The translations under genes and the position numbers were made by a program. Positions 49,144-59,491 of a stretch of DNA of 64,000 nt are shown here, one piece after another. Source of the DNA: Molossus alvarezi (Eukaryota > Chordata > Mammalia > Chiroptera > Molossidae). How positions within the stretch are numbered: position 1 is the stretch's first letter; each line of letters opens with the position of its first letter. Location of the stretch: assembly GCA_037176705.1 (NCBI GenBank), contig CM073907.1, positions 15,779,001-15,843,000 of the forward strand, read 5' to 3'. The notes under the pieces are model-generated. The model searched no databases. It was given only the letters and a program-made list of their open reading frames with translations, and had not been told where the DNA came from.

Positions 49144-49464
49144 AATAATGAATAGGATGAAAATAAATGGAAAGGGCAATAAGGTCAAACAGAGCAGAGA
49201 GATTGGTTAAGTAATCAGGAAAGGAGAGGCATATGTTAGAACCTTCATCACACTGTATCCCGTTTTACTCTTCATAGCTAGCTTTTGTCACCATCTGATA
49301 TCATTTTTGTTAACTGCCTGTTTCTCCCCCACTAGAATGCAAGCTCCATTTGAGTGGGAATTGTTGTCTGTTTTGTTCTGTTACATCCCCAAAACCTGGT
49401 ATATAGCCAGCAGTCATTTTTGTTCAATGAATGAATAAACCAGGTACCTTAAGACTTAGGAAAA
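49144..49464 (+). mobile_element. L2 LINE 3' remnant in duplicated host DNA (copy A)
   Basis: The part at about 49320-49440 (CCCACTAGAATGCAAGCTCC, TGTTACATCCCCAAAACCTGG, AATGAATGAATAAA) is a typical ancient L2 3' end. The whole interval is repeated at 55546-55880, with the same flanking L1 junctions on the right. Confidence 0.8.
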
Positions 49465-52400
49465 CAGATTCCAAAATGGTGGCAGAGTGAATGGAAGCTA
49501 CACAGACCATTTCCCAGGACAAACAGTATTACAACAAAAATAAAGACAAATCATCAGAAAAATGCAACAGAAAAACAGCTTGAAGAATCACATAACCAGG
49601 AACACTGACTCAGTTTTCGTACACTAGCGGAGATGCAAGAGGGTGGCTGGGAGCCCACTGTAGGCAGCAGCCTTAGCTGGGAGAAGAGGCCTTAGTTGTG
49701 ACCAACGCCCTCGGGATAAACTCCCAGGCAGCTGCACAGCACAGAGCTGGGACAGAGGCTCAAAAAGCCACATCACTTCACTTGGGCTCTGGCAAAGGGT
49801 GGACAGACTGGAATGGAACTGTGTGGGGACACTCAGGATATGGAGGGTGCTCAGAGCTTTTGCTGAGTGCAGCGATGCAAAACTGTGGTCATCTTATTCT
49901 TTCCAAGGGCCCTGGGGAGAGGTGGCCCCTCCCTCAGAGATTAAACCCCACAAGGTGGCCATTGAAATGCTCACTGAGGCCCATTAACAACCAACATATG
50001 CCCCACCCTCAGGAAATCCCCTTTTGCTGAGCACCAGAGGGAGTTTTTCATTCAACTGAGAAGTCAAGGTTCTTTAGGCAACAGCTACTCATATCCTCCA
50101 GGCAAAAATCTAGAGGATAACTGTGCCATTCCCTTGGCTAGCAACTTTAACCAGGAAAGTAAGACTCACAGTGGTGTGTAACGTGTGTTCACCCTGGCTC
50201 AACCAAACCCAGGAGAAGGAACCAAAAACAACAGAATACCAACAACGACAAGGAAATATTGGTAGGCTCTGAAGCGCACTGTGATAGCCAAAATGATGAA
50301 ACACAGAAACAAAAGCAAAATGAAAGAACAAGAGACCTCTACTGAAGAGGAGATAAATGAACTTCAGTTAAGCAAGTAAACAGAGCTAGAACTCAGAGGT
50401 GGATCTTGAGGAAGTTCAACAGCATGTGTAAAGACATGAGCACCATGAGTAAAAACATAGAAATGTTGAAATCAAATAGTGGAAATTAAAAACCACCAAG
50501 AAGAAATGAAGAATGACATATCAGAAATAAAGAACACACTGGAAGGTCTACATGGCAGAGTAGAGGAAACTGAGGACCGGATCAATGAATTAGAAGATAG
50601 GTTAGAAAAAAATCAACCAATCAGAAAACCAAAAGGAAAAAACAATTAAAAAACAGGAAGATAATTTAAGAGAACGGTGGGAACAGGAAACATAATACAT
50701 TCACATCATAGGAGTACCTGAAGAGGAAAATGAGCAAGGATTAGAGAATATATTTGGAGAAATAGTGACAGAAAACTTCCCTAATTTGGTGAAAGAAAAA
50801 GGCATTCAAGTTCAAGAAGCATAGAGAGCCCCAAGTAAGAAGAACCCAAACAAGCCCACACCAACACATATACTAATCAAAATGCCAAAAATTAAAGACA
50901 AGGAGAGAATCCTAAAGGCAGGAAGAGATACCAACAGGTTACATACTACAAAATCCCCATAAGGCTTTTAGCTGACTTCTCAACAGAAACACTACAGGCC
51001 AGAAGGAAATGGCATGAGGTAATCAAGGTCATGAAAAACAAGGATCTGAATCCAAGACTACTCTACCCAGAAAGGCTATCATTCAAAATACAAGGTCAAA
51101 TAAAAGCTTCCCAGACAAAAAAAGGCTAAAGGAATATATAAGCACTACACCAGCATTGCAAGAAATGTTAAAAGGACTACTGTAATCAGTAGAAGAAATA
51201 GGAAGAAAAATATAGCCACACTAAACAAAAATGGCAAAAAACAAGTACATATCAATAATCACCTTAAATGTAAATGGACTGAATGCTCCGATAAAGAGAC
51301 ACAGAGTAGGTGATTGGATAAGAAAGCATGTCTCATCTATATGTTGTTTACAAGAGTCCCACCTCACAACAAAAGACTCACATAGGTTGAAAGTAAAGGG
51401 ATGAAAAAAAATCTTCCAAGCAAACGGAAAGAAAAAAAAAAGCTTGGTATCAATACTCATAACTTATAAAATAGATTTCAAAATGAAGGCCATAACTAGA
51501 GACAAAGAAGGCCACTACATAATATTGAAAGGATCTATCCAATAGGAAGATATAACCTTAATGAACATATATGCACCCAGGATACAAGCATCAAAATATA
51601 TTAAACATCTTCTGGAGGACTTCAAAGGAGAAATCGATAGCAATACAATCATAGCAGGGGACTTCAACACCCCGCTCACATCACTGGATAGATCCTCTAG
51701 ACAAAAAATTAGCAAGGTAAAGAGACTCTAAATCAAATACTAGACCAAATGGATTTAATAGATATCTATAGCGAATTACACCCCATAACTACAGAATTCA
51801 CATTCTTCTCATGTGCACATGGGATATTCTCAAAGAGAGACAATATGTTAGGACACAAAATAAGTCTCTATAAGTTGAAGAAGACTGAAATCATATCAAG
51901 CATCTTCTCAGATCACAATGGCATGAAACTAGAAATCAATTTCAACAAGAACATGCAAAGACATTTGAACAAATGGAAGATAAATAGCATGTTATTAAAC
52001 AATGAATGTGTTACTAAAAAGATCAAGGAAGACATTAAAAACTTCCTGGAAACCAATGAAAATGAAGACACAACAACACAAAATCTATGGAATGCAGCAA
52101 AATTAGTTCTGAGGGGGAAGATCACAGCACTACAGGCCTACCTCAAAAAACAAGAAAAATCTCTAATAGTTTATCTAATCTCACAATTTAAAGAACTAGA
52201 GAGCAAACAAAAAGAAAACCCCAGAGAAAGTAGAAGGTAGGAGATAGTAAAGATCAGAGTAGAAATAAACAACATAGAGTCCAAAAAAAAAAAAAAAAAA
52301 AAAAACAATTCAAAGGGTCTATGAAACAAAGAGCTGGTTTTTCTAAACAATAAACAAGATTGATAAACACTTAGCTAGACCCACCAAGAAACAAAGAGAG

Positions 52401-52910
52401 AGAACCCAAATACACAAAATCAGAAATAAAAGAGGAGAAGTAACAACTGACACCACAGAAATACAAAAGATTGTTAACAACTACTATTAAAAATCATATG
52501 CAACAAATTTGACAATCATATGACAATCTAAGCAAAATGGACAAATTTCTAGAAACACACAGTCTCCAAAAACTGGACCGAGAAGAGATAGAAAATTTGA
52601 ACAGACCAATCACAACAAAAAAAAAATGAAGATGTAATTAAGACTCTCCCAGCAAAGAAAAGCTCAGGCTTGGACGGCTTCACGGGGGAGTTTTACTGAA
52701 CACTCAAATAACACCCATTCTTCTCAAACTATTTCAAAAAATCCAAGAAGACACAACACTTCCGAATACACTTTCTGAGGCCAGCATAATGGTAATTCCC
52801 AAACCAGATAAAGAAACTACAAAAAAAAAAAACCTACAGGGCAATATCCCTGATTATCACAGATGCCAAAATTCTTAACAAAATATTAGCAAATGAAATC
52901 CACCAATATG
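49465..52910 (+). mobile_element. Broken L1 (5'UTR, ORF1, ORF2 to RT) ending at the VNTR junction; likely hybrid
   Basis: The 5'UTR starts at about 49470 (AAAATGGTGGCAGAGTGAATGG), ORF1 spans about 50295-51186 with stops, and ORF2 starts near 51233. An endonuclease piece is open at 51749-52240. From about 52650 it carries the older variants (TTTTACTGAACA, AACACTTCCGAATACA, AAACCAGATAAAG) seen next to the other VNTR copies, and it ends at the same base. The two halves thus look like different L1s joined by recombination. Confidence 0.82.
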
Positions 52911-53765
52911 TCAAACACCCAAGTGAGATCCTGAGGCCACTTCACCAGCTTTGGACTCCACCAGCCTGCCCTTTGTGAGTCCCCACAGGAGATGCCCAGG
53001 GAGGGGCCGGTGGCAAGGCTGGAGAAGCTGGTGACACCAGAGTGGTGGCAGGCATCGCGGAGGGGCTGGGGACACATGGGTGGAGGCAGAAGGGATGGTT
53101 GGGCTGGGGACACGCGAGGTGGAGGCAGGGAGTGCAGAGTGGCTGGTGACACCATTGGGGCAGGCGGGTCGAAGGGGCTGGTTTCACTGGAATGGGGCAG
53201 GTAAGGCAGAGGGTGTTTGAGGAGTGCAAGGGGGGGAGGAGGGAGTGGCCATGGTGGCAGGCCACTGGGATTCTACCTGAGGTGGAGAGCACAGTGCTGG
53301 CGAAGGAGAGTATGGAGGTGAAGTCCAGGTTTCAGTGGCCTGAGGCGTTGCTGAGCACTGACACACCCTGGCTGCTGCCTTCAGCACCTGGCCCAGGACC
53401 TGCTGGAGCTGTGGCTCAGACAGGCACTCACGGTCCGAGAGGTTCTGCTTCAGTTTGTGCAGCTCCTGGCACAGCAGGTCCTCACAGGGCAACACCACTG
53501 ACGGGAGACCACGATGCTGAAGACCAGGCCAAGTAAGTAGCCAAGCACCAGAAAGCCAAAGCACAGGTGAAGCGGGGCCACCCCACCAAATGCACGCACA
53601 AAATGCCATCAGGGGACCTCAGCATCTTCCCGCACCAGACACGGAGTAGAGCCTGCCAAGTAGCTAGCTTGCCCCCTGTCTCCAACCCCGCCCTGGGTCA
53701 CTGTGCCTGTCTATGTCCTCGCCCCCACCTACACCCCGCCTCATCTCCCATGCCCCCTCAGCCAA
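52911..53765. repeat. GC-rich VNTR element with gene-like segment (copy 3 of 3)
   Basis: After CACCCAAGTGAGATCCTGAGGCC come about five ~38-bp units (53028-53200), then a GC-rich segment. On the minus strand it has an open frame of 141 codons (53184-53609). That frame includes a helical, leucine-rich stretch (LHKLKQNLSDRECL, QLQQVLGQVLKAA). An overlapping frame holds a hydrophobic segment like that of copy 2. This suggests an exon-like source in antisense orientation. The source gene is not recognised, and no protein is claimed. Confidence 0.8.
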
Positions 53766-55545
53766 AATAGAATGTGAAATAAAAAGCATTCCATGCAAAT
53801 AAAAACCAAAAACAAATAAGCAACAAAAGCCAAGGGAACGTATTAGCACCAACCCAGCACTCCAAGAAATGCCAAAAGAACTGCTGTAATAAGCAGAAGA
53901 AATAGGAAGAGAAACATAACCATAATAAATAAAGATGGCAATAAACAAGCACACACCAATAATAACCTTAAAAGTAAATTGATTAAACACTCTGATCAAA
54001 AGACACAGAGACACTGAATGGATAAGGAAGCATGACTCATATATATGTTGTTTACAATCGATCCAACTCACAAAAAAGACTAACATAGTTTGTAAGTGAA
54101 AGGCTGGAATTTTCCAAGCAAGCTGAAAACAAAAACAAACAAACAAAAAAACCTGGGGTAGCAATACTTATATTTGATAAAATATACTTCAACTGGAGAC
54201 AAGGAAGAACACTACATAACATTAAAAGATCTATCCAACAGAAACAGGAGAATATAACCTTAGTAAACATATATGCAACCAACAAAGGAGTACAGATACT
54301 TTGTAAAACTTCTGGAGGACTTCAAAGAAGAAATAAAATGCAACACAATTATAGCAGGAGACTTCAACGCCCCGCTGACATCACTGAAGTGATCATCTAG
54401 ACAAAAATTTAACAATGAATCAGAGACTTTAAATTATGTACGCGATCAAATAGATTTAATAAATATCTACATAGAATTACACCACAAAACTGCTTAATTC
54501 ACATTCTTCTCAAGTGCACAGGGGACATCCTCAAAGACAGACCACACATTAAAACACAAAGTAAGTCTCTACAAGTTCAAGAACATTGAAAAAACAAATA
54601 GAGCATCTTCTCAGATCACAATGGCATAAAAGTAGCAGTTAATTACAATGAAAACACTCCAACACAAGCAGGCTAAATAGTATGTTATTAAACAATGAAT
54701 GGGTTACCAAGGAGATCAAGGAAGACACTTAAAACTTCCTGGACACCTCCCTGACTGGTTTGAATCCTCAGTTAGAATATTGGCCTGTGGACCAGAGAGA
54801 CCTGGGTTTGGTTCCCGCTAAGGGCATGTGCTTCAGTTGTATTTAGTCTTCAACTTTATCTGGGGTCATGTGCATGGCAACCAGTCAATAATTCTCTCTC
54901 ACATCGATGTTTTTTTTTTTGTTTTTTTTTTCTCTCTCTCTTTATTTCTCTCTTCCTCCTACTCTATCTGAAAATAAATGCAAAATTGTCCTAAGGTGAG
55001 GATACAAAAAGAATAAAGAAAAAATTCTTGGAGAAAAATGACAATAAAAACACAACACAAAATCTGTGGGATGCAGCAAAAGGAGTCCTGAGAAGACAGT
55101 TCATAGCACTACAGGTCTAGTTCCAAAATCAGAAAATTTCTAATTGATTATCTAACCCTACAAGTTAAAGAAATAGAATGTAAAAAAAGAAAAAAAAATC
55201 CAGAGCAAGTAGAAGTAAATAAATAGAAAAAGTCAGAGTGAAAATAAATGACATAGAAACTAAAAAACAATTCAAAAGATCAATGAAACAAAGAGCTAGT
55301 TCTTTAAAAAAATAAACAAGATTGATGGACCCTTAGCCAGACTCACCAAAAAACAAAGAGAAAGGATCCAAATAAACAAAATCAGATAAAAAAGAGAAGT
55401 ATCAACTGACACCACAGAAATACAGGATTGTTTTAAAATGCTATGAACAATTATATGCCAACAAATTGGTCGATATAGGAGAAACTGACAAATTTCTAGA
55501 ATCATAGAGTCTCCTAAATCTGAACATTTATAACAAAAATAAATT
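53766..55545 (+). mobile_element. Headless old L1 (copy B), 3' part deleted
   Basis: Same layout as 44396-46165: ORF1 tail, spacer, ORF2 endonuclease and linker with the SINE. At about 55525 it jumps from CCTAAATCTGAAC to a 3' tail ATAACAAAAATAAATTG. Relative to copy A, about 2.9 kb (46166-49110) is missing, including the spacer and the 3' L1 pieces. Confidence 0.85.
54746..55022 (+). mobile_element. tRNA-derived SINE, old subtype (copy 3 of 3 at the same L1 site)
   Basis: CTGACTGGTTTGAATC head, box B GGGTTTGGTTCCCGC, TTCAGTTGTATTTAGTC body, an expanded T tract near 54910-54930, CT stretch and GGTGAGGATAC end. Duplications AACTTCCTGGACAC and ATTCTTGGAGAAA flank it. Confidence 0.88.
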
Positions 55546-55880
55546 GAAAAGGAAATTATTTTTAAAAATGTATAAGATGAGAATAAATGGAAAGGGCAAT
55601 AAGGTCAAACAGAGCAGATAGAATGGTTAAGTAATCAGGAAAGGTGAAGTATATGTTAGAATCTTCATCACACTGTATCCCATTTTTCACTTCATAGCTT
55701 TTGTCACCATCTGATATGATTTTTGTTAACTGCCTGTTTCTCCCCCACTAGAAAGCAAGCTCCATTTGAGTGGAAATTTTTGTCTGTTTTGTTCTCTGTT
55801 ACATCCCCAACACCTGGTATATAGTCAGCAGTCATTTTTGTTCTATGAGTCAATAAAGCAGGTATCTTAAGAGTTAGGAA
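55546..55880 (+). mobile_element. L2 LINE 3' remnant in duplicated host DNA (copy B)
   Basis: Counterpart of 49144-49464: shared TGGAAAGGGCAATAAGGTC, TCTCCCCCACTAGAA, CAGCAGTCATTTTTGTTC, and the same junction to an L1 5'UTR (GATTCCAAAATGGTGGCAG). Confidence 0.85.
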
Positions 55881-57787
55881 AAGAGATTCCAAAATGGTGG
55901 CAGAGTGAATGAAAGATACACAAACCATTTTCCAGGAGAAACGGAATTACAATAAAAATAAAGACAAATCATCAGGAAAATGCAACAGAAAAGCAGCTTG
56001 AAGGATCACATAACCAGAGACACTGACTCAATTCTGGTAGGTTTACGAGGATGCAAGAGGGGGGCGGGAGCTCACCGTTTTCAGAGGCCTTAGCTGGAAG
56101 CAGCAGCATCAGTTGTGAGTAGCACCCTCGGGTTAAACTTCCAGGCGGCTCCACAGCCAAGATCCAAGACAGAGGCTAAAAAAGCCACAACCACTTAACT
56201 TGGGCTTTGGCAGAGGGAGGGCAGAATGGACTGGAACTGTGCGGGGACACTCAGATTTGGAGGACACTCAGAGCTTTTGATGAGTTGCAGCCACACCCTC
56301 GGAGACTCAACCCAACCATGTGACCATTGAAATTCTAATTGAGGCCCATTAACAACCAGCATTTGTCCCACCCTTGGGAAATCCTCTTCTTCTGAGCACC
56401 TTGAGTAAGTTTTTCATTCAACTGAGAAGCCAAGGCTCTCAGGTAGCTGCTACTGATAGCCTCCAGGCAAAAAGATAGAGGATAAATGTACAATTCCCTA
56501 GGTTACTTAAACCAGGAAAGTAAGACTTGACAGTGTTGTGTAACATGGCCCTCCCTGGCTCATCGAAACCGAGGAGAGGGAGCCACAAACAGCAGAATAC
56601 CAACACTCACAAAGAAATTTTGCAGGATCCAACGCCCAGTGTGAAAGCCAAAATGTGAAACACAGAAATAAAAGTCAAATGAAAGAACAAGAGACCTCTA
56701 CCTAAGAGAAGATAAATGAGCAGTAGTTAATCAAGTTAACAGAACTAGAATTCAGAGCCATAATGATGAGTAAGCTCAACAGCATGTATAAAGACATTAG
56801 CAACATCACTAAAGACATAGATATGTTGAAAATCAAGCAATTGGAAATAAAAAACCACCAAGAAGAAATAAAGAATGACATATTTCTGGAATGACATCTC
56901 AGAAATAAAGAACACATTGGAAGGTCTAAATAGCAGAGTAGAGGAAGCTGAAGACTAGATTAGTAGAAAAAAATCAACCAATCAGAAAACCAAAAGGAAA
57001 AAAAACAATTAAAAAACAGGAAGACAGCCCTGGCCGGTTTGGCTCAGCGGTTGGAGCGTCGACCTGTGGTACAGAGAGACCCGGGTTCAGTTCCCGCTAA
57101 GGGCACGTACCTCGGTTGCAGTTTGTCCCCGGCCCTGGTTGGTCGTGCGGGTGGCAGCCACTCGATGTGTCCCTTCACATCGATGTTTCCCTCTCTCTCT
57201 CTTCCTCTCCCTCCCTCCCGCTCTCTCTGTACAAAAAATGGAAAAATGTCCTCGGGTGAGGATAAAAAAAAACAAAATAAAAAAAAATTAAAAAAAACAG
57301 GAAGACTGCTTAAGAGAACTGAGGGACAACTGGAAATGTAATAACATTCACATCATAGGAGTATCCAAAGAAGAAGAAAATGAGCAAGGGTTAGAGAATA
57401 TACTTGAAGAAATAGCAAGAGAAAACTTCCCTAGTTTGGTGAAGAAAGAAGGCATTCAAGTTCAAGAAGCATAGAGAGCCCCAAGCAAGAAGAACCAAAA
57501 CGGGCCCACACCAAGACACATAGTAATTAAAAATGCCAAAAACTAAAGACAAAGAGACAATCCTAAAAGCAGCAAGAAATAAGCAACAGGTTACCTACAA
57601 AGGAAACCCCATAAGGCTCTAAGCTGACTTCTCAACAGAAACACTACAGGCCAGAAGAGAATGGCATGAGGTAATCAAGGTCATGAAAAACACGGACTGA
57701 ATCCAAGACTACTCTACCCAGCAAGGCTATAATTCAAAACACAAGGTCAAATAAAGAGCTTCCCAGACAAAAAAAAAAAAAAGGCTA
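55881..57787 (+). mobile_element. Broken L1 (5'UTR, ORF1), copy B, cut by the young L1
   Basis: The 5'UTR begins at about 55888. ORF1 with stops runs from about 56650 and contains a SINE. It stops within the ORF1 C-terminal part (CAGACAAAAAA, GGCTAAGG), where the next L1 begins. It pairs with 49465-51130. Confidence 0.87.
57026..57287 (+). mobile_element. tRNA-derived SINE, young subtype
   Basis: GCCCTGGCCGGTTTGGCTCAGC head, box B GGGTTCAGTTCCCGC, GTTGCAGTTTGTCCCCGGCC, GTCGTGCGGGTGGCAG, CACTCGATGTGTCCC, CT stretch and CCTCGGGTGAGG end. Duplications TTAAAAAACAGGAAGAC (57009-57025) and its near-identical partner (57288-57306) flank it. CpGs are well kept. The paired copy near 50650 lacks it, so it followed the duplication. 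Confidence 0.96.
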
Positions 57788-58609
57788 AGGAGAAAAAAAA
57801 TGGCGGCGGAGTGAGCGGAGCTACACAGACCGTCTCCCAGAACCAAACTGGAATTACAACTATAACACAGACAAATCGACGGGAAAAACCAACAGAAAAG
57901 CAGCTTGCGAGGACCATACAACGAGGGACACCGACTCGATCCCGGTAGGCTTGCGAAGGCGCGAGACGGGGGCTGGGAGCCCACGGTCGGCAGCTCGGCA
58001 GCGGCCTTAGCTGGGAGCGGCACCCGCGGGTCACACTCCCAGGCGGCTCCACAGCGCAGCCGGGACAGAGGCTGAAACAGCCACAGCCACTCACCTTGGG
58101 CTCCGGCAGAGGGAGGGCAGACTGGACTGGAACGGTGTCGGGACACTCGGGGTTTGGAGGGCGCTCAGAGCTTTGGCTGAGTACAGCCACACAGGACTGT
58201 GGCCACATTGCTCCTTCCCAGGGCTCTGAGGAGAGGCAGCAGCCCCTCCCTCGGAGATCCAACCCCACCCAGTGGGCCATTGAAGTGCTAATTGAGGCTC
58301 ACTAACAACCAGCATCTGCCCCACCCTCGTGAAAGCCCCTTGGCTGAGCACCAGAGGGAGTTTTTCAATCAACTGACAACCCAAAACTCATCAATTAACC
58401 TAGACTGCTAGCCTCCAGGCAAAAAGCTAGAGGATAACAGTACCTTTCCTGGACTGGCAACTTTAACCAGGAAAGTAAGACTTGACAGAGGTGTTCAACG
58501 TGGGTCTTCCCTCACTCATCTAAACACAGGAGAGGGAGCCACAAATAGCAGAACACCAACACCCACAGGGAGAACTTGACAGGCTCCAAAGCCCACAGTG
58601 ATAGCCAAA
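57788..58609 (+). promoter_or_regulatory. L1 5'UTR, CpG-rich, non-monomeric (putative internal promoter)
   Basis: About 0.8 kb with CpG-rich segments (AAGGCGCGAGACGGGGG, GTCGGCAGCTCGGCAGCGG) in the first 250 bases, where mammalian L1 promoters lie. It lacks the ~110-150-bp monomers found in the L1s at 8.4 and 16.0 kb, so two promoter types coexist. Promoter function is inferred. Confidence 0.65.
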
Positions 58610-59491
58610 ATGGTGAAACACAGAAACAGAAGCCAAATGAAAGAGCAAGACACCTCCACCGAAGATGAGATCAATGTGGAGCAATTAGGCATGTTAACAG
58701 AGCTAGAATTCAGAGCCATGATCTTGAGGAAGCTGAACAGCATGAGTAAGGACATAGAGACACTGAAAATAAGCCAAATGGAAATTAAAAACCAACAAGA
58801 AGAGATAAAAAATGACATATCCGAAATGAAAAACACATTGGAAGGTTTAAAAAGCAGAGTAGGGGAAGCTGAGGACCGGATCAGTGAATTAGAAGACAGG
58901 GTAGAAAAAATCAACCAATCAGAAAAACAAAAGGAAAAAACTATTAAAAAACAGGAAGACAGCTTAAGAGAACTATGGGACAACTGGAAACGTAATAATA
59001 TTCGCATCATAGGAGTCCCCGAAGAAGAAGAAAAGGAGCAAGGGATAGAGAATATATTCAAAAAAATAGTGAGAGAAAACTTCCCTAATTTGGTGAAGGA
59101 AGAAGGCATTCAAGTTCAAGAAGCACAGAGAGTGCCAAGTAAGAAGAACCCAAACAGGCCCACACCAAGACACATAGTAATTAAAATGCCACAAATTAAA
59201 GACAAAGAGAGAATCCTAAAAGCAGCAAGAGATAAGCAACAGGTTACCTACAAAGGGAACCCCATAAGGCTCTCAGCTGACTTCTCACAAGAAACACTAC
59301 AGGCCAGAAGAGAATGGCATGAAGTAATCAAAGTCATGAAAAACAAGAATCTGAATCCAAGACTACTCTACCCAGCAAGGCTATCATTCAAAATAGAAGA
59401 TCAAATAAAGAGCTTCCCAGACAAAAAAAAGCTAAGGGAATACATTAGCACCAAACCAGCACTGCAAGAAATGTTAAAAGGACTGCTGTAA
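58610..59491 (+). CDS. L1 ORF1 protein, intact (293 aa)
   Basis: RNA-binding chaperone of the L1 particle. The ATG at 58610 (MVKHRNRSQMKEQ) matches the ORF1 start used in the other copies; the frame is open four codons further from a GTG, which is not a likely start. The order is an N-terminal segment, coiled coil (about residues 45-140), RNA-recognition domain (IRIIGVPEEEE), and C-terminal domain (RHIVIKMPQI, ILKAARDKQQVTYKG, LLYPARLSFKI). It lacks the CKDMSNM segment of the copy at 16997 and differs at scattered positions, so it belongs to another young subfamily. Its last codons, the spacer and the next 163 codons are copied again 559 bases downstream. No stop or frameshift is seen. Confidence 0.95.
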   Translation: MVKHRNRSQMKEQDTSTEDEINVEQLGMLTELEFRAMILRKLNSMSKDIETLKISQMEIKNQQEEIKNDISEMKNTLEGLKSRVGEAEDRISELEDRVEKINQSEKQKEKTIKKQEDSLRELWDNWKRNNIRIIGVPEEEEKEQGIENIFKKIVRENFPNLVKEEGIQVQEAQRVPSKKNPNRPTPRHIVIKMPQIKDKERILKAARDKQQVTYKGNPIRLSADFSQETLQARREWHEVIKVMKNKNLNPRLLYPARLSFKIEDQIKSFPDKKKLREYISTKPALQEMLKGLL

